Positions 8,350 through 17,953 of a stretch of DNA of 64,000 nucleotides are shown in pieces (position 1 is the first letter of the stretch; the number at the start of each line of letters is the position of its first letter). The DNA comes from Micromonospora narathiwatensis. Lineage in GTDB: Bacteria > Actinomycetota > Actinomycetes > Mycobacteriales > Micromonosporaceae. The stretch spans positions 6,200,001-6,264,000 of the forward strand of contig NZ_LT594324.1 in NCBI RefSeq assembly GCF_900089605.1, in the 5' to 3' direction. The notes below the pieces were generated by a model that did not search any database, was not told the origin of the DNA, and saw nothing but the letters and a program-made list of their open reading frames with translations. Position numbers and translations under genes: made by a program.

Positions 8350-11300
8350 TCAGCCGACGTTCCTTACCACCACGTCACCGCTGCCGATCAGCAGGTTCGT
8401 GTCGGTCCGGACCTGCACCGTGCCGTAGAGCACCCGACCGCTGCCCGGCGCGGCGTTCGCCGTCACCGAACCGGGCACCGTCCACGAGCTGCCGCTGGGC
8501 CGCGACGCGTTCGTGTCCGTCACCGCGAGGGTGCCGAAGGCCGGGTTGGTGAAGACGTCGACATAGTTGTAGCTGGTCGAGCCGGAGGGCACCGAGTAGC
8601 CGTCGACGCGTACCTTCCAGGCGCCCGGCGCCGGGTTGTTGATGGTCACCGACTCCTCGGAGCTGCCGCCCGCGCTGCGGCCGGCCTCCACGCAGGTGCC
8701 CGACGTGCAGTTGAGCACGAACAGGTCCAGGTCGGCGGCCGGGTCGGAGGTGCCACCGATGGTGGCCCGCAGCTGGGTCGAGCCCGGGGTCACCGTCAGG
8801 TCGTAATCCTGGACCGCGCGGTTGCCGATGGTGAACGGACCCTGCCGGGCGCTACCCAGCGTGCCGCCGACCGCCCGGCCGCTGAACGAGCCGAGGGTGC
8901 TGGTCAGCGAGTACGACCGGGACACCGGCACGCCCGCCGTGGCGGAGTCGATCACGTCGGGGTTCGGGGAGACCGTCGCGCCGAGGACCGAGGCGGTCAG
9001 CGTGAACTTGGTCCACTCCGCGTCGGAGGTACGCCGGGCGTCCACCGTGACCTCCCACACCCCGGGAAGGGGGCTGCCGGTCGTCCGGCTGTTCGGCGAG
9101 CCGGTGGCGCAGGCGCCCGCGGCCGGGACGAAGCAGGACGTGGACGCGTTGTCGTCGATGTTGACGCCGTACGGGTGGTAGCGCAGGAAGCGCGCCTGCC
9201 CGGTGCCCGGCTCACCGGTCGGGCCGGTGAAGTCCACCTTCAGCGCCGGCGTGCCCGCCGGAACCTGGAAGAAGTAGCGCAGCGCCTGGTTACGGCCGAC
9301 CTTGTCGTTGATCGTCACCTGGAAGTTGTCCGCCGCCCGGAAGGTGTACGGGACGACCACCAGGTTCATCGTCTGGTAGTCGACGCCGGTGGTCGCCGGG
9401 TCGTCCAGCCGCAGGATCGCCGAGTGCGCGCCCGGGGTCGCCGGGTCGATCGCCACGGTCACGTCGACCGGCTTGTTCAGCGGAAGGGCCACCGACGTGC
9501 CGGACGAGAAGGTGCCGTCGTTGCCCACCCACGACAGGTCGTAGGTGATCGCCTTCGACCCACCGGTGGTGCGGGTGAAGGTGTAGGTGCGGGTGTACCT
9601 CCGACCCGCCGTGACACCCTCACGGTCGTGGATGCCGACGCCGACGCCGGGGGTGGCGAGGTAGCCGGCGAGCACCGTGTTCACCGGCACCGACGAGGTG
9701 ATGCCGACGGTCTTGATGTTCTGGCGCAGCAGCGCGTACGCCGCCTTGACGTCGATCAGGCCGGCGCCCTGCTCGAACGCCCCGACGCCGTCGAGGAACC
9801 GGGCCGAGGACATCATGGCCTGCCGGATCTGGTCCGGCTTGCGCTGGAAGCCCTCCGCCTTGGCGGCGCTGACCAGCAGCGCCCCGGCGCCCGCCGCCTG
9901 CGGCGAGGCCATCGAGGTGCCGTTGAGCATGGAGTAGCCCGGCGGCAGCGGGTACGTGCCGGCGACCGGCCCGCCCGACTGCCAGGTCGGCGTGGTGGAG
10001 ATGGCCGAACCGGGGGCGACGACGTTGGGCTTGAAGCCGCCGTCCTCGCGCGGCCCACGGGAGCTGAAGTAGTGCAGGTTCTCCTGGTACGGCGAGCTGG
10101 AGCCGTAGTTCGCCCGCCAGGTGGCGTCGGTGATGTACGAGCCGACGCTCATCACCTTCTCGGCCACGGACGGGTCGCCGACGGTGTTGGTGCCCGGCCC
10201 GCTGTTCCCCGCGGAGATGAACATCTGCACCTTGTACTGCTCGATGAGGCGGTTGTAGAGCAGCGCGCGGGTGTTGTTGCCGTCGTTGAGCGACGGGAGA
10301 CCGCCGATCGACATGTTGATGACGTCCACGTTCGCCTGCTTGGCGGCGTAGATCATGCCCTCGATGAGGGCGTGCGCGGTGCAGCCGCCGGCGAACATGC
10401 AGACCCGTACGGAGACCAGCTTGGCGCCCGGGGCGACGCCGGTCATCTTGCCGCCGAACAGCCCGTTGCCGGCGGTGATGCCGGCGACGTGCGTGCCGTG
10501 CTGGCCGGAGACGATGCCGATGTTGACGAACTTGTTCTTGCCGTCGATCTGCACGACGAACGGCATCGCCTCGACCACCGGGGTCGCCGGGTTGTCGGTG
10601 CCGAAGGTGCCGACGTCGTAGCGGACCTTGTAGTCGGTCATCGGGGTCTCGTCGGCGAAGGAGCCGTTCTGGTTGGTGTCGACCCAGACGGTCTTGTCGC
10701 CGTCCCACAGGACACCGAAGAGCCCGCTGCTGCCGGCCCGGTTGCCGTCGCGGTTGACGTCGTTGCCGACCTCGCCGCCGAGGCTCGCGGCCCGCTCGTT
10801 GAAGACGCCGAAGCGGTAGGAGCCCGAGCGCGGCGCGGTCCAGGTGCGGCTGTCGACGGTGAACGTGGCGCCCGACACCTTGGTCGCCATGCTGATCCAG
10901 GTCGGATCGCCGTCGTCGGTCGGCGAGGTCGCGGTGACCCAGTCGACGATCTTGCGCTCGCCGGTCGTGGTGGTCCGCAGCGCCGGGTGCGCCAGGTCGA
11001 CGCCGGTGTCGATGATGCCGATGGTGACGCCGCGCCCGTCGAGTGTGGGGTGTTCGGCCACGAACTGCGCCGCGTTCATGTCCTGGATCGGCATGTACGG
11101 GTTGGCGGCGGGGGTGGCCGCGCCGGGTGCCGGCTGGGGTGCCGGCGACTCGCTGGCGTCCGGACGCGGGTCGGGCACGGCGAGCGCCGCGTCGATCTCG
11201 ACCGTCTCCACGCCGCTCAGCTCGGCGATGCGGTCGGCCCGGTCGGTGGCCACGCTGGCACGCAGGTAGCCGAGGCTGTCGTCGCGGTAGTCGACGCTCG

Positions 11301-11565
11301 CGCCGAGCGCCGCGAGACGGTCGGCGACGGCGCTGGCCTGGCCGTCCTGCGCGCCGACCAGAACGTCGACGGTCTGCTGGCCCTCGGCCTCCGCCTGAGC
11401 CAGTCGATCCTGGTCGGTCGGGCTCCAGCCGGCCTTGGGAATGTCGGGGGACGACCCGGCGAGGGCCGGGGTGCCGGCGGACGCCAGGGTCAGTGCGCCG
11501 GCCGTGAGGGCGGACGCGACGAACCCGGCCGAGGCACGCCGGATCCAGGTTGGGGGCTTCTTCAC
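8350..11565 (-). CDS. Large secreted subtilisin-family (S8) serine peptidase
   Basis: The product is about 1071 residues, with a signal peptide (K-K-P-P-T-W-I-R-R then a hydrophobic stretch to about residue 37). A proregion-like segment follows, then a split S8 catalytic domain: Asp about 186 (I-I-D-T-G-V-D), His about 356 (Q-H-G-T-H-V-A-G), oxyanion Asn (S-A-G-N-S-G-P-G) and Ser about 551 (L-N-G-T-S-M-A-S-P). The Asp-His gap of about 170 residues is far longer than in subtilisin and recalls tripeptidyl-peptidase II/pyrolysin-type enzymes. The C-terminal 400 residues are beta-sandwich/pre-peptidase-like domains. GTG at 11565 follows GGAGGAAGAGAAC. It is probably extracellular. Confidence 0.93.
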   Translation of the reverse strand: MKKPPTWIRRASAGFVASALTAGALTLASAGTPALAGSSPDIPKAGWSPTDQDRLAQAEAEGQQTVDVLVGAQDGQASAVADRLAALGASVDYRDDSLGYLRASVATDRADRIAELSGVETVEIDAALAVPDPRPDASESPAPQPAPGAATPAANPYMPIQDMNAAQFVAEHPTLDGRGVTIGIIDTGVDLAHPALRTTTTGERKIVDWVTATSPTDDGDPTWISMATKVSGATFTVDSRTWTAPRSGSYRFGVFNERAASLGGEVGNDVNRDGNRAGSSGLFGVLWDGDKTVWVDTNQNGSFADETPMTDYKVRYDVGTFGTDNPATPVVEAMPFVVQIDGKNKFVNIGIVSGQHGTHVAGITAGNGLFGGKMTGVAPGAKLVSVRVCMFAGGCTAHALIEGMIYAAKQANVDVINMSIGGLPSLNDGNNTRALLYNRLIEQYKVQMFISAGNSGPGTNTVGDPSVAEKVMSVGSYITDATWRANYGSSSPYQENLHYFSSRGPREDGGFKPNVVAPGSAISTTPTWQSGGPVAGTYPLPPGYSMLNGTSMASPQAAGAGALLVSAAKAEGFQRKPDQIRQAMMSSARFLDGVGAFEQGAGLIDVKAAYALLRQNIKTVGITSSVPVNTVLAGYLATPGVGVGIHDREGVTAGRRYTRTYTFTRTTGGSKAITYDLSWVGNDGTFSSGTSVALPLNKPVDVTVAIDPATPGAHSAILRLDDPATTGVDYQTMNLVVVPYTFRAADNFQVTINDKVGRNQALRYFFQVPAGTPALKVDFTGPTGEPGTGQARFLRYHPYGVNIDDNASTSCFVPAAGACATGSPNSRTTGSPLPGVWEVTVDARRTSDAEWTKFTLTASVLGATVSPNPDVIDSATAGVPVSRSYSLTSTLGSFSGRAVGGTLGSARQGPFTIGNRAVQDYDLTVTPGSTQLRATIGGTSDPAADLDLFVLNCTSGTCVEAGRSAGGSSEESVTINNPAPGAWKVRVDGYSVPSGSTSYNYVDVFTNPAFGTLAVTDTNASRPSGSSWTVPGSVTANAAPGSGRVLYGTVQVRTDTNLLIGSGDVVVRNVG

Positions 11566-11724
11566 GTTCTCTTCCTCCGATGAGAGAAAGCCGCCCAGAG
11601 GGGTCCAGGGCGAGTAGGAAGCGATCCTGTATGTGGAATCGGAGGCTGTCACTAGCATGCGGCCGGTTGTGACCCGCCTGTGATATGTCCGATCGGTGAT
11701 GTAACAAAGGCGTGGCCAGCGGCG

Positions 11725-12885
11725 CTACAGCGCCGGAGAAGTGTCGCCTCCGGCCAGCTCCGGCGCCTGCGGCTGCCTCGGTGCCAGCTCCACCTGGGGC
11801 GGGGCCGGCAGCTCCTGGTCGGAGACGCCCAGCTCGGCCAGCTTGCGGGCGCTGACCAGCACTCGCGCCTCCAGCGAACCGACCGCCCGGTTGTACGCGG
11901 TCACCGCCCCGCCCAGCGACGCGCCCAGCTTGCCGACGTGGTCGCCGAGGGTGGACAGTCGCCCGTACAGCTCGCGGGCCAGCGTGTGCACGCTGGCGGC
12001 GTTGCGCGCCAACGCCTCCTGCCGCCACGAGTACGCCACGGTGCGCAGCAGCGCCACCAAAGTGGCAGGCGTGGCCAGCACCACGTTGCGGGCGAACGCG
12101 TGCTCCAGCAGCGTCGGGTCGCGCTGCAACGCCACGTCGAGGAACGGATCCGCCGGCACGAAGAGCACCACGAACTCGGGCGACTGGTCGAACGCGGCCC
12201 AGTAGGACTTGGCGGCCAGTGAGTCCACGTGTGCCCGCAGGTGCCGCGCGTGCGCGTCGAGGTGGGTGTCCCGCCCCCGCTCGTCGCGCGCCTCCATCGC
12301 GGTCAGGTACGCGTCGAAGGGCGCCTTGGCGTCGACCACCACCGTCCGGCCGCCGTGCAGCCGGACCACCAGGTCGGGGCGTACCCCCTGGTGGTCGGTG
12401 GCGGCGGTGACCTGCTCGTTGAAGTCGCAGTGCTCCAGCATGCCGGCCGCCTCGACGATCCGACGCAGTTGGTGCTCGCCCCAGCGGCCCCGGACCTGCG
12501 GGGCGCGCAGCGCCGCGACGAGCTGCTTGGTCTCGGTGCGCAGCTCGCCGGAGACCGTGCTCATCGCCCGCACCTGCTCACGCAGCTCGGCGTACGCGTC
12601 GACCCGGTCGCGTTCCAGCTCGGTGACGCGCTGCTCGTAACGCCGGAGGGTCTCGTGCAGCGGGGCCACCGCCCGCGCGACGGCCTCCTGGGACTGCGCG
12701 GTCGCCTCGTAGCTGAGCGCCCGCATCGACTGCTCCAGCCGCCCCTCACCCGCCCGGGCGGCGGCGAGGGTCGCCTCCAGTCGGGCGACCTCGGCGGCCG
12801 ACCGGGCCCGGGCGGCCAGCCAACCCAGCGCGCCGCCCGCGCCGAGACAGACGATCACCACGGCCAGCGTTGCGAAGCTCGTCAC
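11725..12885 (-). CDS. rmuC: RmuC family DNA recombination protein
   Basis: The 386-residue product has an N-terminal membrane helix (about residues 3-22), a coiled-coil of about 100 residues (E-V-A-R-L-E-A-T-L, Y-E-Q-R-V-T-E-L-E-R-D) and then the RmuC nuclease-like domain. That domain contains R-G-R-W-G-E-H-Q-L, R-P-D-L-V-V-R-L, V-V-D-A-K-A-P-F-D-A-Y and F-V-P-A-D-P-F-L-D. In E. coli RmuC limits recombination at inverted repeats. The GTG at 12885 directly follows a GGAGG, which is unusually close, but no other start keeps the membrane helix. Confidence 0.9.
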   Translation of the reverse strand: MTSFATLAVVIVCLGAGGALGWLAARARSAAEVARLEATLAAARAGEGRLEQSMRALSYEATAQSQEAVARAVAPLHETLRRYEQRVTELERDRVDAYAELREQVRAMSTVSGELRTETKQLVAALRAPQVRGRWGEHQLRRIVEAAGMLEHCDFNEQVTAATDHQGVRPDLVVRLHGGRTVVVDAKAPFDAYLTAMEARDERGRDTHLDAHARHLRAHVDSLAAKSYWAAFDQSPEFVVLFVPADPFLDVALQRDPTLLEHAFARNVVLATPATLVALLRTVAYSWRQEALARNAASVHTLARELYGRLSTLGDHVGKLGASLGGAVTAYNRAVGSLEARVLVSARKLAELGVSDQELPAPPQVELAPRQPQAPELAGGDTSPAL

Positions 12886-12927
12886 CCTCCGAAGCTTGCC
12901 AAACGGGTGCGACGTGACCCCGATGGG

Positions 12928-12939
12928 TACCGTCGAGTC
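12928..12939 (+). promoter_or_regulatory. -10-like TACCGT for a leaderless start at 12940
   Basis: TACCGT at 12928-12933 is followed by six bases and the ATG at 12940. The region also holds the divergent rmuC start, so both genes share a spacer of about 54 bases. Confidence 0.5.
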
Positions 12940-13809
12940 ATGAAAGTTTTGCTGTGCCTCGTTCTGGTGCTGATGCTCGGAGGTGCGCTGGTGTTCTGGA
13001 GGTCGGGAAGCAGGTCGCGGCGGGCCACGGAGCTGGCCGATGCCCGCGCCGAGGCGCAGCGCTGGTACGAGCGGCTCGGCGGGCAGTTGATGAACCTGCA
13101 CGGCGACGCCCCGGCGGTACGCCAGGCGCTCGCCGACGCGGGTGAGCGGTACAACGCGGCCGGCTCCCAACTGGAGCAGGCGCGCACCCCGCACCAGTTC
13201 GCGCTGGCCCGGGAGACCTCGCTCGAGGGGTTGGCGTACATCCGGGCGGCGCGGACCGCGATGGGCATCGACCCGGGGCCGGAGCTGCCGGCGCTGGCCG
13301 CCGCCCGGGGCGCCGGGATGCTGACCAAGGAGCGCGAGGTCAACGTGCAGGGGCAGACCTACCGGGCCGGGCCGCAGCCGGGCAACCAGACGCCGTACTA
13401 CTACCCCGGCGGCAGCTGGCAGGGGCGGCGGGTGCCGGCCGGCTGGTACTCGACGCCGTGGTGGAAGACCGCGCTCGGTGCCGGCGCCGGAGTGATCGGC
13501 GGCATGCTCATCGCCGACGCGCTCTTCTCGCCGGCCTTCGCCGACCCGGGCCACGGCTACGACGCCGGCTACCAGGAGGGCTTCCAGGACGGCTTCGGCG
13601 ACGGCCAGGACTACGGCGACCACGCCGGCAACGACTTCGGCGGCGACCAGTTCGCCGGCAACGACATCGCCGGCAATGATTTCGGCGGTGGCCAGTTCGC
13701 CGGTGGCCAGGGCGGCGGCGACTTCTCCGGCGGCGATTTCGGCGGCTTCGGCGGTGGGGACCTCGGCGGGGGCGACTTCGGCGGGGACTTCGGCGGCGGC
13801 GACTGGTGA
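12940..13809 (+). CDS. Membrane protein with Gly/Asp/Phe-rich repetitive C-terminus, function unknown
   Basis: The product is 289 residues. An N-terminal helix (about 3-20) could be a signal anchor. A mostly helical region follows (D-A-R-A-E-A-Q-R-W-Y-E-R and on to about residue 125), then a Pro/Tyr-rich linker and a second hydrophobic segment at about 178-204. The last 85 residues are low complexity, with repeats of G-G-D-F-G, A-G-N-D-F and G-Q-F-A-G built from a GGCGGCGAC-like DNA unit. Such a tail suggests a disordered or phase-separating segment, by inference only. I do not recognise the family. Confidence 0.8.
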   Translation: MKVLLCLVLVLMLGGALVFWRSGSRSRRATELADARAEAQRWYERLGGQLMNLHGDAPAVRQALADAGERYNAAGSQLEQARTPHQFALARETSLEGLAYIRAARTAMGIDPGPELPALAAARGAGMLTKEREVNVQGQTYRAGPQPGNQTPYYYPGGSWQGRRVPAGWYSTPWWKTALGAGAGVIGGMLIADALFSPAFADPGHGYDAGYQEGFQDGFGDGQDYGDHAGNDFGGDQFAGNDIAGNDFGGGQFAGGQGGGDFSGGDFGGFGGGDLGGGDFGGDFGGGDW

Positions 13810-13839
13810 GGCCCGGCCGCGCCCGGCGCGGTTGTCGAC

Positions 13840-13882
13840 AGGGCCCCCTGCCACGCGAAATGCGTTGGCCGGGGGCCCTTTC
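13840..13882. terminator. Bidirectional terminator between the 12940 gene and ppc
   Basis: AGGGCCCCC pairs with GGGGGCCCT around a partly paired interior (TGCCA with TTGGC). A T-run follows on the plus strand. It separates two convergent genes. Confidence 0.8.
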
Positions 13883-13888
13883 CTACTC

Positions 13889-16675
13889 TCAGCCGGTGTT
13901 GCGCATGCCGGCGGCGATGCCGTTGACGGTGGTGAGCAGCGCCCGCTCCAGCGCCGTACCGTCGTTGGGGCCGCGTCGCCCGCCCGGCGCGGTCGCGACC
14001 GCTCGGCCGGCGGCACCGGAGTCGCGGTACTGGCGCAGTAGCGCCACCTGGAGGTGGTGCAGCGGCTCCAGGTAGGTGTCCCGTACGGCCAGGGTGCGCT
14101 GGAGCACGGGCGAGTTCTCCAGCAGGGCCGGCGAGGCGGTGACCGCCAGCACCTCCTGCTTGGTCAGCTCGTACTCCTGCCGGATCTCGTCGAAGATCGG
14201 GTGCAGCTTCTTCGGGACGAGCGTCTCCACGTACCGCTGGGCGATGCTCAGGTCGGTCTTGGTGAGCATCATCTCCACGTTCGACAGGAACGTGCGGAAG
14301 AAGTGCCAGTTGCGGTGCATCTCGGCGAGCACGTCCTGCAAACCGGCGGCCCGCGCGGCGGCCAGGCCGGAGCCCACGCCGAACCAGCCGGGCACGATCT
14401 GCCGGGTCTGGGTCCAGCCGAACACCCACGGGATGGCCCGCAGGCCGGCCAGGCCGGCGCCGGTGTTCGGCCGCTTCGCCGGCCGGGAGCCGATGTTGAG
14501 CGCCCCCAGCAACTCCGTCGGGGTGGAGGCCCAGAAGTATGCCGGCAGGTCCGGGTCCTCGACCAGCGACCGGTACGACCGGAACGCCGCCTCGGAAACC
14601 ACGTCCATGGTGGCGTCCCAGCGTTCCAGCATCTCGGCCGGCTGTCGGGGCGCGGTGTGCAGCAGCGTCGCCTGGAGCACCGCCGCGACGGTCAGCTCCA
14701 GGTTCTCGCGGGCCAGCGCGGGCAGTGTGTACTTGTCGGAGATGACCTCACCCTGCTCGGTCACCTTGATCGCGCCGTCCAGGGTGCCGTACGGCTGGGC
14801 CAGGATCGCGTCGTGGGTGGGGCCGCCGCCCCGGCCCACCGTGCCGCCCCGACCGTGGAACAGCCGCAGGTGCACGCCGTGCCGGGCGGCCACGTCGCGC
14901 AGCGCGCGCTGGGCCCGGTGGATCGACCACTGGCTGGTGGTGATGCCGGCCTCCTTGTTGGAGTCGGAGTAGCCCAGCATCACCTCCTGCACGTCGCCCC
15001 GCGCCGCGACCAGCGCCCGGTAGGCGGGCAGCGACAGCAGCTCGTCCAGCAGCTCCCCGCCACTGTTCAGCTCGGCCGGCGTCTCCAGCAGCGGGACGAA
15101 GCCGATCCGGGCCCGGCCGCTGTGTACGTCGATCAGGCCGGCCTCGCGGGCCAGCACCACCGCGGCGAGCACGTCGTCCACGCCGAGGGTCATCGAGATG
15201 ATGTACGACTCGATCACCTCGGCGCCGAACCGGTCCTGCACCTCGCGGATCGCCGTGAACACGTCGAACGTCTTCTGCGCGCCCTCGGTGAGCGGGCTGT
15301 CCAGGGTGGAGAGCGGCCGGCGGCCGGCCAACTCGTCGGCGAGCAGCTTGGTGCGCTCCAGCCGGGTCAGCGACGGGTAGTCGGACACCTCCCCGACCGC
15401 GCCGTAGAGCTGGGCGAGGACCGCGTGGTGCGCCTCGGCGTGCTCGCGGACGTCCATGGTCGCCAGGTGCAGCCCGAACGCGGACACCGTACGGATCGTC
15501 GAGGCGAGCCGGCCCACGGCGGTGAGCTGCCCGGAGTTGCGGGCCAGCGAGGCGCGCAGCAGCTCCAGGTCGGCGATCAGCTCGGCCGAGCCACGGTAGT
15601 CCCGCCCCGGCACGTGTGCGGTGCCGGTACGCAGCCGCTCCCGGGTGTTGGCCAGCTTCGCCTTCACGCAGCGCGCCTTGAGCCGGTAGGGCTCCTCGGC
15701 GTTGACCCGGCGGAACCGGGGCGCCACCTCGGGCAGCGCGTCCAGGTCGGCGGCGAGGCTGGCGGAGAGGTCCAGCGAGACCGCGCGCAGCCGGCGGGAG
15801 ACGGAGACCTCGCTGATGAGCGCGTCCATCGCCTTCTCGGTGGCCTCGATGCCGTGCTCGTGCTGGATCCGCAGCACCTCCCGGGTGACCGCCGGGGTGA
15901 CGAAGGGGTTGCCGTCCCGGTCGCCGCCGATCCAGGTGCCGAAGGTCAGCGGGCGGGCGGTCGGCGAGGTCTCCACCCCCAGGGTGCGCAGCGTGTCGGC
16001 GAGGTCGTCGAGGACCTGCGGAGCGGCCTCGGCATGGAGGTCGCGCAGGTAGTAGATGGCGTTGCGGGCCTCGTCGGTCGGGTCCGGCCGGTCCAGCCGC
16101 AGCTCGTCGGTCTGCCACATCAGGTCCAGCAGCTCGGCCAGCCGCCGGTTGGCCGGGCCCTCGTCGCTGGCCCCGTAGAGGATGGCGTTGGCGGTCTCGG
16201 CGTCCAGCTCGTCGGCCACGGCGCGCAGCTTGGACAGGATCGACCGGCGGGCCGCCTCGGTCGGGTGGGCGGTGAAGACGGGGCGTACCGCGAGCCGGCG
16301 GGCCACCGCGGCGATCTCCTCGGCCGGCACCCCCCGCTCGGCGATCATCCTGGCCGCCTGGTCCAGCCAGCCGCCGTGCACGGCCCGGCGCCGGCGCAGG
16401 TCACGGGCCCGGTGCACCTGCTCGGTGATGTTGGCCAGGTGGAAGTAGGTGGAGAAGGCGCGGGCCAGCTTGGTGCCGGTGGTGACGTCGAGCCCGGCGA
16501 GGCGCTGGGCGGCGGCCGGGGCGTCGGATCGGACCTGGGCGCGGATCTCCTCGACCAGGTCGAGCAGCGGTCGGCCCTCCTGCCGGGCGAGGGTCTGCCC
16601 GAGCAGCGTGCCGAGGCGGCGGATGTCGGCCCGCAGCGCGGCGTCCGGGCCGTCGTGGTCGTGCTGGTCGGTCAC
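13889..16675 (-). CDS. ppc: Phosphoenolpyruvate carboxylase
   Basis: The 928-residue enzyme carboxylates phosphoenolpyruvate to oxaloacetate, replenishing the TCA cycle in the cytosol. The family signatures are present: V-F-T-A-H-P-T-E-A (catalytic His), [24 protein letters not shown] (catalytic loop) and the C-terminal R-N-T-G that forms part of the allosteric site. Length is normal. The GTG at 16675 follows AAGGAGC at good spacing. The gene appears monocistronic, with a terminator downstream and a spacer of about 200 bases upstream. Confidence 0.97.
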   Translation of the reverse strand: MTDQHDHDGPDAALRADIRRLGTLLGQTLARQEGRPLLDLVEEIRAQVRSDAPAAAQRLAGLDVTTGTKLARAFSTYFHLANITEQVHRARDLRRRRAVHGGWLDQAARMIAERGVPAEEIAAVARRLAVRPVFTAHPTEAARRSILSKLRAVADELDAETANAILYGASDEGPANRRLAELLDLMWQTDELRLDRPDPTDEARNAIYYLRDLHAEAAPQVLDDLADTLRTLGVETSPTARPLTFGTWIGGDRDGNPFVTPAVTREVLRIQHEHGIEATEKAMDALISEVSVSRRLRAVSLDLSASLAADLDALPEVAPRFRRVNAEEPYRLKARCVKAKLANTRERLRTGTAHVPGRDYRGSAELIADLELLRASLARNSGQLTAVGRLASTIRTVSAFGLHLATMDVREHAEAHHAVLAQLYGAVGEVSDYPSLTRLERTKLLADELAGRRPLSTLDSPLTEGAQKTFDVFTAIREVQDRFGAEVIESYIISMTLGVDDVLAAVVLAREAGLIDVHSGRARIGFVPLLETPAELNSGGELLDELLSLPAYRALVAARGDVQEVMLGYSDSNKEAGITTSQWSIHRAQRALRDVAARHGVHLRLFHGRGGTVGRGGGPTHDAILAQPYGTLDGAIKVTEQGEVISDKYTLPALARENLELTVAAVLQATLLHTAPRQPAEMLERWDATMDVVSEAAFRSYRSLVEDPDLPAYFWASTPTELLGALNIGSRPAKRPNTGAGLAGLRAIPWVFGWTQTRQIVPGWFGVGSGLAAARAAGLQDVLAEMHRNWHFFRTFLSNVEMMLTKTDLSIAQRYVETLVPKKLHPIFDEIRQEYELTKQEVLAVTASPALLENSPVLQRTLAVRDTYLEPLHHLQVALLRQYRDSGAAGRAVATAPGGRRGPNDGTALERALLTTVNGIAAGMRNTG

Positions 16676-16866
16676 GGGTGCGCTCCTTACGAGAGTACGA
16701 AGGACAGCGCTGTCCGACTCCCTGGATCGTATCCGCGCGGGGCCGCCCGAGAGCAGGGGGACCGCGTGATGATCTGCACTCTGGGACAGGCGCGCCGGCT
16801 CAGCGTATTAACCCGCCATGCCGGGGATGAGTGCTTTCCGGGGCGGAAATCGCTGGTCCGACCGGA

Positions 16867-16878
16867 TAGCGTCCGATC
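16867..16878 (+). promoter_or_regulatory. -10-like TAGCGT for a leaderless S66 peptidase transcript
   Basis: TAGCGT at 16867-16872 is followed by six bases and the ATG at 16879, with no ribosome-binding site. The rest of the spacer 16676-16866 holds no gene that I can see. Confidence 0.5.
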
Positions 16879-17919
16879 ATGAGCAACCCCAGCTACCCGC
16901 CCAAGCCCCGGCCGGGCGACCGGGTCGCGGTCGTGTCGCCCTCCGCCGGCCTGCCCGGCCTCTTCCCCCACGTGTACGAGCTGGGCCTGCGCCGGCTCCG
17001 CGAGGAGTTCGGGCTGGAACCGGTGGAGTATCCGACCACCCGGCGGATGGGCGCCGACCCGCGGGACCGGGCAAGGGACCTGACCGCCGCCTTCGCCGAC
17101 CCGACGATCACCGCCGTGCTCGCCACGGTCGGCGGGGACGACCTGATCACGGTCACCCCGTATCTGGACGACGAGGTGCTGCGGGCCAACCCGAAGCCGT
17201 ACTACGGCTACTCGGACAACACCAACATCCTCAACCACCTGTACCGGCTGGGCCTGGTGGCGTACCACGGCGGGTCGGTGCTGGTGCACCTCGGCCGGCC
17301 CGGCAAGCCGCACCCGCTGACCTTCGACTCGCTGCGCGCCGCCCTGTTCACCTCCGGCTGGTACGAGCTGACCCCCGCGCCCGAGTGGGGTGACCAGCCG
17401 AACGACTGGCGGGACCCGTCCACGCTGGCGTACGAGCCGGTGATGTTCCCCGGCGAGGGCTGGCGGTGGCACGGGCCGGCCACCGTGGTGCAGGGCCGCA
17501 CCTGGGGCGGGAACCTGGAGATCCTGCACTGGCTGATGGCCACCGGCCGGGTGCCGTCGGCGGCGGAACTGGCCGGGTCGGTGCTGGTCGTCGAGACGTC
17601 GCAGGAACTGCCCACCGCCCAGGAGGTCTTCCGGATCGTGCGGAACATGGGGGAGCGGGGCCTGCTCGCGGCCTTCCCGGCGATCGTGGTCGGTCGCCCG
17701 AAGGCGTGGGACTTCGACCGCCCGCACACGCCGGAGCAGCGGCGGGAGTGGGGCGGGGCGCAGCGGGAGGCGGTCACCCGGGCGCTCGCGGACTACGCCG
17801 ACGACCCCGTGGTGGTCTTCGACGTCGACCTCGGCCACACCGACCCGCAGTTGATCATCCCGTACGGCGGGGAGGTCCGGGTCGACGCGGTCGAGCGGCG
17901 CATCTCGGTGCGCTACTGA
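16879..17919 (+). CDS. S66 family peptidase (LD-carboxypeptidase / MccF-like)
   Basis: The 346-residue cytosolic-looking protein begins with K-P-R-P-G-D-R-V-A-V-V-S-P-S, the standard S66 opening. Candidate catalytic residues are Ser112 in Y-G-Y-S-D-N-T, a Glu in V-V-E-T-S-Q-E and a His in D-L-G-H-T-D-P-Q. S66 enzymes either trim LD-linked muropeptides or, in the MccF branch, hydrolyse aminoacyl-nucleotide antibiotics. The length of about 346, with a substantial insert after G-G-N-L-E, points toward the MccF side. The real substrate cannot be told from sequence. Confidence 0.88.
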   Translation: MSNPSYPPKPRPGDRVAVVSPSAGLPGLFPHVYELGLRRLREEFGLEPVEYPTTRRMGADPRDRARDLTAAFADPTITAVLATVGGDDLITVTPYLDDEVLRANPKPYYGYSDNTNILNHLYRLGLVAYHGGSVLVHLGRPGKPHPLTFDSLRAALFTSGWYELTPAPEWGDQPNDWRDPSTLAYEPVMFPGEGWRWHGPATVVQGRTWGGNLEILHWLMATGRVPSAAELAGSVLVVETSQELPTAQEVFRIVRNMGERGLLAAFPAIVVGRPKAWDFDRPHTPEQRREWGGAQREAVTRALADYADDPVVVFDVDLGHTDPQLIIPYGGEVRVDAVERRISVRY

Positions 17920-17953
17920 CCCTGGCCCACGCGCGTATCTGGAGTGGGCCGGC

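Noticed and set aside
12599..12640. TTA codon in rmuC as a bldA target
   Set aside because: The TTA triplet seen on the coding strand is out of frame (CGT-TAC).
16676..16866. Small gene between ppc and the S66 peptidase
   Set aside because: Short frames exist but none has an RBS, a start context or a protein-like composition.
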